A DNA stretch of 5,548 bases from CAKSHC01 sp045594545 (GCA_045594545.1 JAZNYQ010000101.1:1-5548); one strand, 5' to 3'; counted from the stretch's first letter, positions 1 through 5,548 are shown. Notes: generated by a model from the letters alone, not told the origin. Translations and numbers: made by a program.

Positions 1-9
1 TTTTTTCAT
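1..9 (-). CDS. Start of an unidentified gene (first three codons, Met-Lys-Lys), cut by the window edge
   Basis: Reading leftward on the minus strand, an ATG at 9-7 is followed by two AAA codons before the window ends. A good Shine-Dalgarno sequence, GAGGG at 20-16, lies 6 bases upstream. The start is only 20 bases after the activase stop codon, so the gene is probably co-transcribed with the GRE and its activase. Met-Lys-Lys is a common beginning for secreted proteins and lipoproteins such as sugar-binding proteins, but it also begins many cytoplasmic proteins, so no function can be given. The call rests only on the ribosome binding site, the spacing and the orientation. Confidence 0.5.
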
Positions 10-15
10 TGTTTT

Positions 16-20
16 CCCTC
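16..20 (-). promoter_or_regulatory. Ribosome binding site for the partial gene at the left edge
   Basis: GAGGG on the minus strand, within the purine-rich run AAGAGGGAAAA, lies 6 bases before the ATG at 9-7. It sits between the activase stop (32-30) and that ATG, and is the main evidence that a third operon gene begins here. Confidence 0.5.
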
Positions 21-29
21 TTTCTTAAT

Positions 30-914
30 TTATTTTATATCTATAAACGGTAGCTTTTGTTGCAACAAAAGACGAGCCGCTGATATACAATTGGGGTCGG
101 GGATTTGCTCGGGTAGAGTGTCTTCCATCGCCAGCGCCGCATAGCGGGAGCGGGCGTAGGCGTGGAACGGAAGAAGGGCTACCCGTTTTACGTTACGCAG
201 GGGGCTTATGATGTCGGCAATGGCGGGAATTTCCTCATCATTATACGCCGGCACGTAGGGGATACGGATTTCGATGTCCTTGCCCTGCGCATCGATAAAC
301 TGCAAATTTCTCAAAATCTTCTCATTGGTTTGCCCTGTGCATTTTTTGTGCACCTGCGGGTCTGCCGCTTTCAGGTCAAAGAGAAAGATATCGGTATAAT
401 CCATTACCTTTTCCAAGGCGCCGTCGGGCACAAAGCCGGAGGTGTCGACCGCGGTGTGGATGCCCTGCTCTTTCAGGCGTTTAAGGAGTTGCACGCAAAA
501 GTCGGTCTGATACAGAGCCTCACCGCCCGACAAAGTAACACCGCCGCCGGAGTTCTGATAAAAGGCTTTATCCTCCATCACCTCGGCGAAGACCTCGTCC
601 ACCGTCATTTCCCTGCCGTAGAGGCGGAAAGCGCCGTTGGGGCATCGAGACAGGCAATCCCCGCAGAGGGTACATTGGCTACGGATAAATTCGTGCTTCC
701 CCTCGTCCATGCCATTGGCGGGACAGATACATCTGCCGCAATGTTGGCATTTATCTGCCATGTAGGCGAGTTGTTTTTGAAAGGAGATGCCTTCGGGGTT
801 GTGGCACCAAACGCATTTGAGTCCGCAACCCTTGAAAAAGACGGTAGTACGGATGCCGTCCCCATCATGAATGGCGAAATGCTTAATGGCGGTGATGAGG
901 GCGGTATTAACCAC
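30..914 (-). CDS. Glycyl-radical enzyme activating protein (radical SAM, PflA-like)
   Basis: This radical-SAM enzyme would cleave S-adenosylmethionine with a [4Fe-4S] cluster and abstract hydrogen from the radical glycine of the GRE encoded just upstream; it acts in the cytoplasm and needs anaerobic conditions. With a GTG start at 914 the product is 294 residues, normal for the long activase type. The SAM-cluster motif CX3CX2C is at C30, C34 and C37, after a DGDGIRT element where many relatives have DGPGIRT. A ferredoxin-like insert follows with cysteines at about 56, 59, 62 and 64 and again at 81, 84, 87 and 91; the second set is a classic CX2CX2CX3C, the first is shortened. SGGE at about 129-132 is the SAM amino-group binding motif. 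The start at 914 is preferred because AGGTG lies 6 bases before it and the protein then begins like its relatives; a GTG at 923 would add three residues but lacks a well-spaced site. The gene overlaps the GRE end by 8 bases, suggesting translational coupling. Family and role are secure; the partner is inferred from adjacency. Confidence 0.95.
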   Translation of the reverse strand: MVNTALITAIKHFAIHDGDGIRTTVFFKGCGLKCVWCHNPEGISFQKQLAYMADKCQHCGRCICPANGMDEGKHEFIRSQCTLCGDCLSRCPNGAFRLYGREMTVDEVFAEVMEDKAFYQNSGGGVTLSGGEALYQTDFCVQLLKRLKEQGIHTAVDTSGFVPDGALEKVMDYTDIFLFDLKAADPQVHKKCTGQTNEKILRNLQFIDAQGKDIEIRIPYVPAYNDEEIPAIADIISPLRNVKRVALLPFHAYARSRYAALAMEDTLPEQIPDPNCISAARLLLQQKLPFIDIK

Positions 915-3063
915 AGCGAACACCTGCCTGTTTAATAAAGTCGTCCTGTTCTTCCTTAGTCAGGTCGACGAAAAAGACGTTCCAGCCGCACAGCCTTACC
1001 TGCAAGGTAGCATAGTCCTTGGGGTTTGCCTGCGCTTTTTTCAGGATATCGGGATCGAGAATATTGCCGTGGATCGCCATGCCGCCGAGGGCGAAGTAGG
1101 TCGTTACCAGACCATAGAGGATTTCCAAGCCCTGCTCGCCCTGTACCGAGCTGGGGTGCACCACGAAATCGAGCACGGTACCGTTGGGGAAAGCGGTATG
1201 ATCGATTTGCGCCGCCGACGCCATGAGCGAGGTGACGCCCTTGACGTCCATACCGGAGACGGCGTTGAGGTTCTTAGAAATGGGTTCGCCGGACAAACGC
1301 CCGTCGGGGGTAGCTGCCGTGCGTTTTCCGTACTCATAGCAATTATCAATAGAGAACAGCCCCGCCTTAAAGACGCCGCCACGACCGTTGGGCCGGTTAT
1401 TGACCGTATTGGCGCAGAAGCGGCAAAGCTCGTTCGTAATGGCATTGGCGTAGGGGCGATTCGAACTGTATTTTTCTTCAGATTTGAGAATGGCTTGCTG
1501 TAAATCCTCGAAGCCACGCCAATTCTCTTTCAGCGCCGTGCTCAACTGCGCCAAAGTTAGCCGTTTTTCCTCGAACACGAAACGCTTGATCGCACATAAC
1601 GAGTCCACCACCGTAGCCACGCCGTAGCAGGTAACCGAACTATTATTATAGACGGCGCCGCCGTCATAGGCATCCTTACCGATCTCGACGCAGTGGCGCA
1701 TGGTAGCCGACATAATAGGGAACGGATTGGTTATCCCATACAGCGATTCATAGTGGCGGGTAATATTCATTTTCCGACACAAGATGGTTTGGATATTCTG
1801 CTTATAGGCTGCGAAGAATTGCTCGAAATCCGCCGCTTGGGGGGTAGGATCCAGCAGACGATGACCGTCCTTCATATCGCATCCGTTGCACAGGGTGAGT
1901 TCCAATATCTTAGCCAGATTGACCGAGCCTTCGCCGGTGCAGGGCACTTCGTTGACCGCCGCCGGCTCGTAGCAACCGATCAAGAGGTATTCCTTAGCGT
2001 CCTGCTCGGAGATGCCGACTTTCATCAGCGAGTCGATAACAACCTTATCGTTAGCAAAGACAAAGCTGTTGTTGCCCTTTTTGATACTATCCAACACCGC
2101 CAAAATAAAGGACTTGGGGGTATTGTCATTGACACGGATATGGATTTTGGGGCTATAGATATTGAGTCCTGCATACACTCTCACGATGAGATAGGACAGG
2201 TCGTTTACGGCGCTTTCGCCATTGGCATAGATGCCGCCGAGCATGAAAGGCAGGTCATAAGGCACCTTCGCCGCCCAGATTTTATATAAGAAATATCGGA
2301 AAAGGTTCTCGATATCTTCCACCGATTTTCCGTTTTCCCTATCTTTTTTATAGAACGGATACAGCAGACGGTCCAGACCGCCGAGGGTACGGAGCCGACC
2401 GCCGTAGATAAATTCAAAGACGGTAAAGTACAGATAGATCAGTTGTAACGCCTCGTAGGTGGTTTGGGGGGCTTTTGTGGCAATATTGTGCAGGCAGACT
2501 TTATTATCGGCATCGATCCCGTCGAGCCCCGCCAGTCGTTTTGCCATGACGGCGATTCCCTCATAGGTGATCAGGCAGGATTTATAAAAGGCTTCCTGTT
2601 CCTTGGTGATGGCATTACCGAGGTTTGCTTTTGCCTGATTGAGCCGATCCATAATGCCGCAAATTCCCAGAGAGAGCAGCGCCTGCATATCGACGCAGCT
2701 ATGACCGAAGTCGTAAGACGGGCCGCCGGCTACTCCGTACCGATCCCACTCGCCGACCAGCGCCGTATCCTCGGGATAGGCGTTCATCATGGCGCGGATC
2801 CGCTTGCCTCTTATTTTTTTCAAGACCTCGCCGTGATAGATTTTATCCTGAAAGATGTTATGGGGATCCGCCGCCAGCGGAGCGTTCTGAGCCACATACA
2901 GAAACGCCTGCGCCGTATAGACAGCCGGACCCTCGTTTTGCAAAACCGCATCAAGCCGGTCTACATGCGCATTGAGCTGGCACGTAAACGCTTCTTTATC
3001 TTGAAAATTTATATTGTTGTATTCGGTAGCAATACCGTTACGATCCTGTTCAAAATTGCGCAT
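907..3063 (-). CDS. Glycyl radical enzyme of the Cys-X-Glu (eliminase/dehydratase-like) type, substrate unknown
   Basis: This is a 718-residue cytoplasmic glycyl radical enzyme. In this superfamily a C-terminal glycine radical generates a thiyl radical on an active-site cysteine, which starts a dehydration or a C-C, C-N or C-S cleavage. The catalytic loop is LIGCYEP with C364 and E366; a Cys-X-Glu pair is typical of diol dehydratases, choline lyase and related eliminases, while pyruvate formate-lyase has two adjacent cysteines. The radical loop near the C-terminus is VRLCGW with the expected radical at G693; the usual form is RVxGY or RVxGF. Other family landmarks are GHS at 120-122, an ATVVDSL helix at about 483-489 followed by IKRFVFEEK, and TPDGRLSGEPIS at about 585-596. 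At 718 residues it is shorter than most diol dehydratases (roughly 780-850). The ATG at 3063 is chosen because AAGGAAGGG lies 6 bases upstream; an open frame to 3246 would run through a terminator and into araC. The activase follows with an overlap. The family is certain, the substrate is not, and many databases would label it formate C-acetyltransferase. Confidence 0.95.
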   Translation of the reverse strand: MRNFEQDRNGIATEYNNINFQDKEAFTCQLNAHVDRLDAVLQNEGPAVYTAQAFLYVAQNAPLAADPHNIFQDKIYHGEVLKKIRGKRIRAMMNAYPEDTALVGEWDRYGVAGGPSYDFGHSCVDMQALLSLGICGIMDRLNQAKANLGNAITKEQEAFYKSCLITYEGIAVMAKRLAGLDGIDADNKVCLHNIATKAPQTTYEALQLIYLYFTVFEFIYGGRLRTLGGLDRLLYPFYKKDRENGKSVEDIENLFRYFLYKIWAAKVPYDLPFMLGGIYANGESAVNDLSYLIVRVYAGLNIYSPKIHIRVNDNTPKSFILAVLDSIKKGNNSFVFANDKVVIDSLMKVGISEQDAKEYLLIGCYEPAAVNEVPCTGEGSVNLAKILELTLCNGCDMKDGHRLLDPTPQAADFEQFFAAYKQNIQTILCRKMNITRHYESLYGITNPFPIMSATMRHCVEIGKDAYDGGAVYNNSSVTCYGVATVVDSLCAIKRFVFEEKRLTLAQLSTALKENWRGFEDLQQAILKSEEKYSSNRPYANAITNELCRFCANTVNNRPNGRGGVFKAGLFSIDNCYEYGKRTAATPDGRLSGEPISKNLNAVSGMDVKGVTSLMASAAQIDHTAFPNGTVLDFVVHPSSVQGEQGLEILYGLVTTYFALGGMAIHGNILDPDILKKAQANPKDYATLQVRLCGWNVFFVDLTKEEQDDFIKQAGVRCG
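921..925 (-). promoter_or_regulatory. Ribosome binding site for the activase, inside the GRE coding region
   Basis: AGGTG on the minus strand ends 6 bases before the GTG at 914-912 and lies within the last codons of the GRE gene. It favours the 914 start over the in-frame GTG at 923-921, which is itself part of this site. Ribosomes finishing the GRE (stop TAA at 909-907) would be placed directly on this start. Confidence 0.5.
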
Positions 3064-3069
3064 AATATT

Positions 3070-3078
3070 CCCTTCCTT
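3070..3078 (-). promoter_or_regulatory. Ribosome binding site that fixes the GRE start
   Basis: AAGGAAGGG on the minus strand lies 6 bases before the ATG at 3063-3061. It decides the start: the frame stays open upstream to 3246, but that part crosses a terminator hairpin and the 3' end of araC and encodes nothing resembling a GRE N-terminus. Confidence 0.75.
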
Positions 3079-3084
3079 GATTAT

Positions 3085-3113
3085 AGAATACACATCCAAA
3101 TCATTCGTGACAA
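3085..3113 (-). promoter_or_regulatory. Candidate sigma-A promoter for the GRE operon
   Basis: On the minus strand TTGTCA at 3113-3108 (five of six matches to TTGACA) is followed after exactly 17 bases by TATTCT at 3090-3085 (four of six to TATAAT), with TGTG directly before the -10 hexamer. Transcription would begin near 3078, giving an unusually short leader that starts at the ribosome binding site. A TATAAT at 3085-3080 matches better as a -10 but has no -35 at normal spacing and would start transcription inside the ribosome binding site. A promoter in this gap is expected because a terminator separates it from araC; the exact elements are a guess. Confidence 0.35.
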
Positions 3114-3154
3114 TGCACCATTCAATCAAAGCGGAACAAAACGAAACACGAATT

Positions 3155-3193
3155 AAAATAAAAAAGCGCCCGTCATAAATAAGACGGGTGCTT
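3155..3193 (-). terminator. Intrinsic terminator after the AraC-family gene
   Basis: Read on the minus strand, AAGCACCCGTC at 3193-3183 pairs with GACGGGCGCTT at 3174-3164 across an 8-base A+T-rich loop; the 11-bp stem has one A/C mismatch. The stem runs directly into TTTTTTATTTT. The hairpin begins 3 bases after the araC stop codon (3199-3197). On the plus strand the stem has no following T tract, so it works for minus-strand transcription only. It should limit read-through from araC into the GRE operon and so implies that the GRE has its own promoter. Confidence 0.8.
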
Positions 3194-3196
3194 GGG

Positions 3197-4036
3197 TTAT
3201 TGACAGACCGATTTGCGATACTGACCGGGGGTTTGACCGGTGGCACGCTTAAATTGTCGAATAAAGAAACTGACGTTATCGAAACCGCAACTGAGCGCCA
3301 CCTCCAATACCGACAGTTCCTGTTGTTGCAACAGGAGTTTGGCTTGGCGAATCCGAATCATAGTTAAAAAAGCCACGGGGGTGGTGAGGGTTTGCTTTTT
3401 GAAATAGGTACAGAAATATTTGGGATTCATGCCCACGGCGGCGGCAATATCTCCAAGTGAGATTTTTTGATTAAAATGACAGCGGATATAGTCCACGGCT
3501 TTTCGGATGGGGGTTGTGGGGACGTGGGAGGTTTCCTGCAGCAGTCCTTGTTTCTGGCAATGGTCGAGGAACAGGAGCAGATAGGCGAGAATAGGCGCCG
3601 CCTGTTTTTCTTTCTGCTCGTAGCAGGCAATCATGCGTTTTAACAAGTCGATCAAGAAGGGATCCTGCGTCTGGTTGGCAAAGCACAATTTGCCGTTAAA
3701 TATGGGGGTGATGAGTTGGGTCATGGCGGCATGCCCGACGGGCAGGGCGAGCAGGCTGGGGGGAATGACCAGACAGTCGTAGCGGGATGACGGCTTTGCC
3801 ACGTGCATGGAATGTATTTGATAGGGGTTGATGAAATACAGCACGCCCGTTTGGGTTTCTATGATTTCTCCGTCCCGTACCAAGGCAGTACCGCCCTCGG
3901 TTGCCAAGACCAGTTCCAGATCTTTATGATAGTGCAACGGCGTGATGCAGGCGCCGACAAAAGCCGCGCCTTGGCGGTACAATCCTAAGGGTAACGCCTC
4001 GCTTCCCCGACGGGCTTCCTCTAAGGTAATATCCAT
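3197..4036 (-). CDS. AraC-family transcriptional regulator with N-terminal cupin sensor domain
   Basis: This 279-residue protein is a DNA-binding regulator of the kind that senses a small molecule, usually a sugar, and controls nearby catabolic genes. The N-terminal half is a cupin-type sensor: LHYHKDLE at about 34-41 gives the first cupin motif (H35, H37, E41), and NPYQIHSMH at about 70-78 the second. The C-terminal 100 residues are the AraC/XylS DNA-binding domain with two helix-turn-helix units, the first at about 191-214 (ISLGDIAAAVGMNPKYFCTYFKKQ region) and the second at about 241-274, ending in the typical CGFDNVSFFIRQFKRATGQTPGQYR signature. The length is normal for the family. The ATG at 4036 has GGAG 6 bases upstream. 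The gene is divergent from the GH31 gene and upstream of the GRE operon in the same direction, so it is well placed to regulate both. It is separated from the GRE gene by a terminator. The effector cannot be predicted, and direct control of the GRE is an inference from position. Confidence 0.93.
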   Translation of the reverse strand: MDITLEEARRGSEALPLGLYRQGAAFVGACITPLHYHKDLELVLATEGGTALVRDGEIIETQTGVLYFINPYQIHSMHVAKPSSRYDCLVIPPSLLALPVGHAAMTQLITPIFNGKLCFANQTQDPFLIDLLKRMIACYEQKEKQAAPILAYLLLFLDHCQKQGLLQETSHVPTTPIRKAVDYIRCHFNQKISLGDIAAAVGMNPKYFCTYFKKQTLTTPVAFLTMIRIRQAKLLLQQQELSVLEVALSCGFDNVSFFIRQFKRATGQTPGQYRKSVCQ

Positions 4037-4042
4037 AAAAAA

Positions 4043-4046
4043 CTCC
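4043..4046 (-). promoter_or_regulatory. Ribosome binding site for the AraC-family gene
   Basis: GGAG on the minus strand lies 6 bases before the ATG at 4036-4034 and supports that start. Confidence 0.5.
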
Positions 4047-4078
4047 GTAATCTGAATATTGTGTTATTTTATATAACT

Positions 4079-4107
4079 ATAATAAAAGATTTTCAGTAAA
4101 AAAACAA
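4079..4107 (-). promoter_or_regulatory. Candidate sigma-A promoter for the AraC-family gene
   Basis: On the minus strand TTGTTT at 4107-4102 (four of six to TTGACA) and TATTAT at 4084-4079 (five of six to TATAAT) are separated by exactly 17 bases. Transcription would begin near 4072, leaving a leader of about 35 bases that contains the GGAG site. The region is so A+T-rich that chance matches are likely, but the spacing and leader length are both normal. Confidence 0.45.
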
Positions 4108-4108
4108 C

Positions 4109-4114
4109 TATAAT
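4109..4114 (+). promoter_or_regulatory. Possible -10 element for the GH31 gene
   Basis: A perfect TATAAT lies 22 bases before the GH31 start codon, but no -35-like hexamer stands 16-18 bases upstream of it. A second TATAAT at 4078-4083 also lacks a well-spaced -35 (TTGTGT is only 13 bases away). A missing -35 would fit a promoter that needs an activator such as the divergent AraC protein. From 4109 the transcript would start near 4121, at the edge of the ribosome binding site. Confidence 0.3.
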
Positions 4115-4123
4115 ATTAAAAAA

Positions 4124-4130
4124 AGGAGGT
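4124..4130 (+). promoter_or_regulatory. Strong ribosome binding site for the GH31 gene
   Basis: AGGAGGT, a near-perfect match to the 16S rRNA anti-Shine-Dalgarno sequence, ends 6 bases before the ATG at 4137-4139. It fixes the start of the GH31 reading frame and suggests efficient translation. Confidence 0.85.
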
Positions 4131-4136
4131 TTTTCC

Positions 4137-5548
4137 ATGAACGAAAGATTTCAATGGCCGGTAACGCCGGCGGCAAATCCCGAAAATATGGTTACATACA
4201 AGAACTGGCGATTCACGGTGCTGACCGATCGGCTGGTGCGTATCGAGTACGATCCGCAACAAATTTTTGAAGATCGAGCCAGCCAGACTGCCTTTCACCG
4301 AGATTATCCCAAGGTGAATTTTACGGCAAAGGCTGCCGATTCCTTTACCTTAGACACTGCGCAACTGCATGTAAGTTGCGGGGAATCTTTAGAGAGCCTG
4401 CAGATTTCGCTCACTGACTGGCCTAACGTATGGCACTATGGTGATGCCGTTGAAACCCTTGGCGGCACCACCTCCACGCTGGATCGTGTAGACGGGAGAA
4501 TTGATATTGATCCCGGTATCTGTTCTCAAAACGGCTTTGCCGTACTGGACGACAGCGAGCGTATGGTGCTGACCGACGGCTGGGCAGACGTACGGCGGGA
4601 GAACACCAAAGACCTCTATTTCTTTGGCTACAAGCACGACTATATTGCCGCCGTGCAGGATTTCTGCCATTTAACAGGTGTACCGCCTCTGCTGCCCGCC
4701 TATGCGCTGGGCAACTGGTGGAGTCGTTACCATGCCTATACCCAGCAGGAATATTGTGACTTAATGGACCGTTTCCGTGAGGAAGATGTGCCGTTTTCTG
4801 TCAGTGTTGTGGATATGGACTGGCATATCGTGAATATTCCTGAAGAACTGAAGGATGAAGATACCACAAGCTGCGGCTTTTGGGATTTCCGAAGGGGTTG
4901 GACCGGCTATTCCTGGAACAAGGAATTATTCCCTGACTATAAAACCTTCCTCAAGTTCCTAAAAAAGCGGAATCTGCATACTGCGCTGAACCTCCATCCC
5001 CACGCCGGTGTTTGCCGCCACGAGGATATGTATGAAGCAATGGCAGAAAAATGTGGCGTAGATCCCAAAAGCGGCAAGCGTATTCCTTTTAATATTCTCT
5101 CCAAAGAGTTTATGGCAAACTATTTTGATGTACTGCACCATCCCTATGAGCAGGACGGCGTGGACTTTTGGTGGATGGACTGGCAGCAGGGAACAGATTA
5201 CTGGTGGATCCACGAACCGAACAAGCCCGGTCAATACCAAGATCCCCGGGAACGGCTTGACCCGCTGTGGATGCTGAACCACCTGCACATTCTGGATATC
5301 ACCCGCAATGGAAAAAGGCCGCTGTTTTTCTCTCGCTATGCAGGCCCGGGTAGTCATCGCTATCCTGTTGGCTTTTCCGGTGATACAGTGATTTCCTGGG
5401 AGTCGCTGAACTTCCAGCCCTATTTTACTGCTTGTGCTTCCAATATTGGTTACAGCTGGTGGAGTCACGACATCGGTGGTCATATGGGCGGCAATCGTGA
5501 CGACGAACTTACCACTCGCTGGATGCAGCTTGGTGTGTTTTCTCCCAT
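4137..5548 (+). CDS. Glycoside hydrolase family 31 (alpha-glucosidase-like), 3' end outside the window
   Basis: A frame open from the ATG at 4137 to the window edge gives 470 residues without a stop; GH31 proteins are usually above 650, so the C-terminal part is missing. GH31 enzymes are retaining exo-acting hydrolases that release sugars from the non-reducing ends of alpha-glycosides (alpha-glucosidase, alpha-xylosidase, alpha-galactosidase and others). Residues 1 to about 180 form the N-terminal beta domain, and the (beta/alpha)8 barrel starts near PPLLPAYALGNWWSRY (183-198). VDMDWH (225-230) is the barrel-strand motif with the -1 subsite aspartates. WWMDWQQG (345-352) places the likely nucleophile at D348, in a form unlike the common DMNE or DFGE types. 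GFSGDTVISW (412-421) places the likely acid/base at D416. WWSHDIGGHMGG (441-452) is the conserved later-barrel histidine segment. There is no signal peptide or membrane segment, so it probably acts in the cytoplasm on imported oligosaccharides or glycosides. It is divergent from the AraC gene, its probable regulator. The family is certain; the sugar specificity is not. Confidence 0.93.
   Translation, partial: MNERFQWPVTPAANPENMVTYKNWRFTVLTDRLVRIEYDPQQIFEDRASQTAFHRDYPKVNFTAKAADSFTLDTAQLHVSCGESLESLQISLTDWPNVWHYGDAVETLGGTTSTLDRVDGRIDIDPGICSQNGFAVLDDSERMVLTDGWADVRRENTKDLYFFGYKHDYIAAVQDFCHLTGVPPLLPAYALGNWWSRYHAYTQQEYCDLMDRFREEDVPFSVSVVDMDWHIVNIPEELKDEDTTSCGFWDFRRGWTGYSWNKELFPDYKTFLKFLKKRNLHTALNLHPHAGVCRHEDMYEAMAEKCGVDPKSGKRIPFNILSKEFMANYFDVLHHPYEQDGVDFWWMDWQQGTDYWWIHEPNKPGQYQDPRERLDPLWMLNHLHILDITRNGKRPLFFSRYAGPGSHRYPVGFSGDTVISWESLNFQPYFTACASNIGYSWWSHDIGGHMGGNRDDELTTRWMQLGVFSP

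Larger units (their letters stand above)
4075..4114 (+). repeat. Direct repeat AACTATAAT x2, 31 bp apart: possible operator
   Basis: The nonamer AACTATAAT occurs perfectly at 4075-4083 and 4106-4114, in the same orientation and 31 bp apart, close to three helical turns, inside the 100-base araC/GH31 intergenic region. AraC-family proteins commonly bind direct-repeat half-sites on one face of the helix. The first copy overlaps the predicted -10 of araC on the other strand, and the second contains a TATAAT in the position of a -10 for the GH31 gene. Either copy may therefore be only promoter sequence; the operator reading is an inference. Confidence 0.35.

Noticed and set aside
162..935. 257-codon plus-strand open frame opposite the activase
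   Set aside because: It is fully antisense to a clearly conserved radical-SAM gene, has no convincing ribosome binding site, and its translation shows no recognisable domain. The same applies to the antisense frames at 871-1503, 1693-2289 and 2464-3156 opposite the GRE.
1651..1665. Perfect inverted repeat GACGGCGCCGCCGTC
   Set aside because: It lies inside the conserved GRE coding sequence, where Asp-Gly-Gly-Ala-Val codons produce it, and has no T tract or regulatory context.
907..3063. Annotation of the GRE as pyruvate formate-lyase
   Set aside because: The catalytic loop has a single cysteine in GCYE, not the adjacent Cys-Cys needed for pyruvate cleavage, and the radical loop differs from RVSGY.
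3080..3085. TATAAT on the minus strand as the -10 of the GRE promoter
   Set aside because: The transcript would start inside the ribosome binding site, and the nearest -35-like hexamer (TTGTCA) is 22 bases away. The overlapping TATTCT at 17 bases fits better.
3064..3246. Upstream extension of the GRE frame (61 extra residues)
   Set aside because: It would cross the araC terminator and the araC 3' end, and the ATG at 3063 has a well-placed ribosome binding site and a family-like N-terminus.
4959..5483. 174-codon minus-strand open frame within the GH31 gene
   Set aside because: It is antisense to the barrel core of GH31, including both catalytic aspartates, and does not resemble a protein family I know.
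4137..5548. GH31 as a sulfoquinovosidase feeding a sulfonate-cleaving GRE
   Set aside because: Attractive because both a GH31 and sulfonate-lyase GREs occur in sulfosugar breakdown, but the nucleophile region does not resemble the DFGE-type motif of known sulfoquinovosidases and no sulfonate-pathway gene is visible.

Overview
The window carries three complete genes and two partial ones, and looks like chromosome from a strictly anaerobic Firmicute, probably a Clostridia-type fermenter from a gut or similar habitat. The reasons are an oxygen-sensitive glycyl radical enzyme with its radical-SAM activase, strong purine-rich Shine-Dalgarno sites 6-7 bases before the start codons, very A+T-rich intergenic DNA between genes of more balanced composition, and the AraC/GH31 type of sugar-use locus. 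The taxon is an inference; no rRNA or other marker is present.

Layout. On the minus strand, reading from high to low coordinates: an AraC-family regulator (4036-3197), an intrinsic terminator (3193-3155), a glycyl radical enzyme (GRE, 3063-907), its activating enzyme (914-30, overlapping the GRE gene by 8 bases), and the first three codons of a further gene (9-1) with its own ribosome binding site, probably in the same operon. On the plus strand, divergent from the regulator across a 100-base A+T-rich region, a GH31 glycoside hydrolase starts at 4137 and runs off the right edge after 470 codons. No gene-free stretch exceeds 300 bases.

How the genes may work together. The GRE has the Cys-X-Glu active-site arrangement (GCYEP) of the eliminating GREs (diol dehydratases, C-N and C-S lyases), not the paired cysteines of pyruvate formate-lyase. 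Its radical loop reads RLCGW, not the usual RVxGY/F. The GH31 enzyme has no visible signal peptide, so it should cut an imported alpha-glycoside in the cytoplasm. The cupin-type AraC regulator between them is well placed to sense a sugar and control both sides. A simple model is a small catabolic locus in which GH31 frees a sugar or polyol aglycone that the GRE, directly or after other steps, dehydrates or cleaves without oxygen. The substrate cannot be read from the sequence. This GRE, which I cannot assign to a characterised subfamily, is the best candidate here for new biochemistry.

Regulation. A perfect 9-base direct repeat (AACTATAAT) occurs twice, 31 bp apart, in the araC/GH31 intergenic region, overlapping predicted -10 elements for both directions. 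Its 7-base core CTATAAT recurs just before the GRE ribosome binding site. It may be an operator for the AraC protein or simply repeated promoter sequence.
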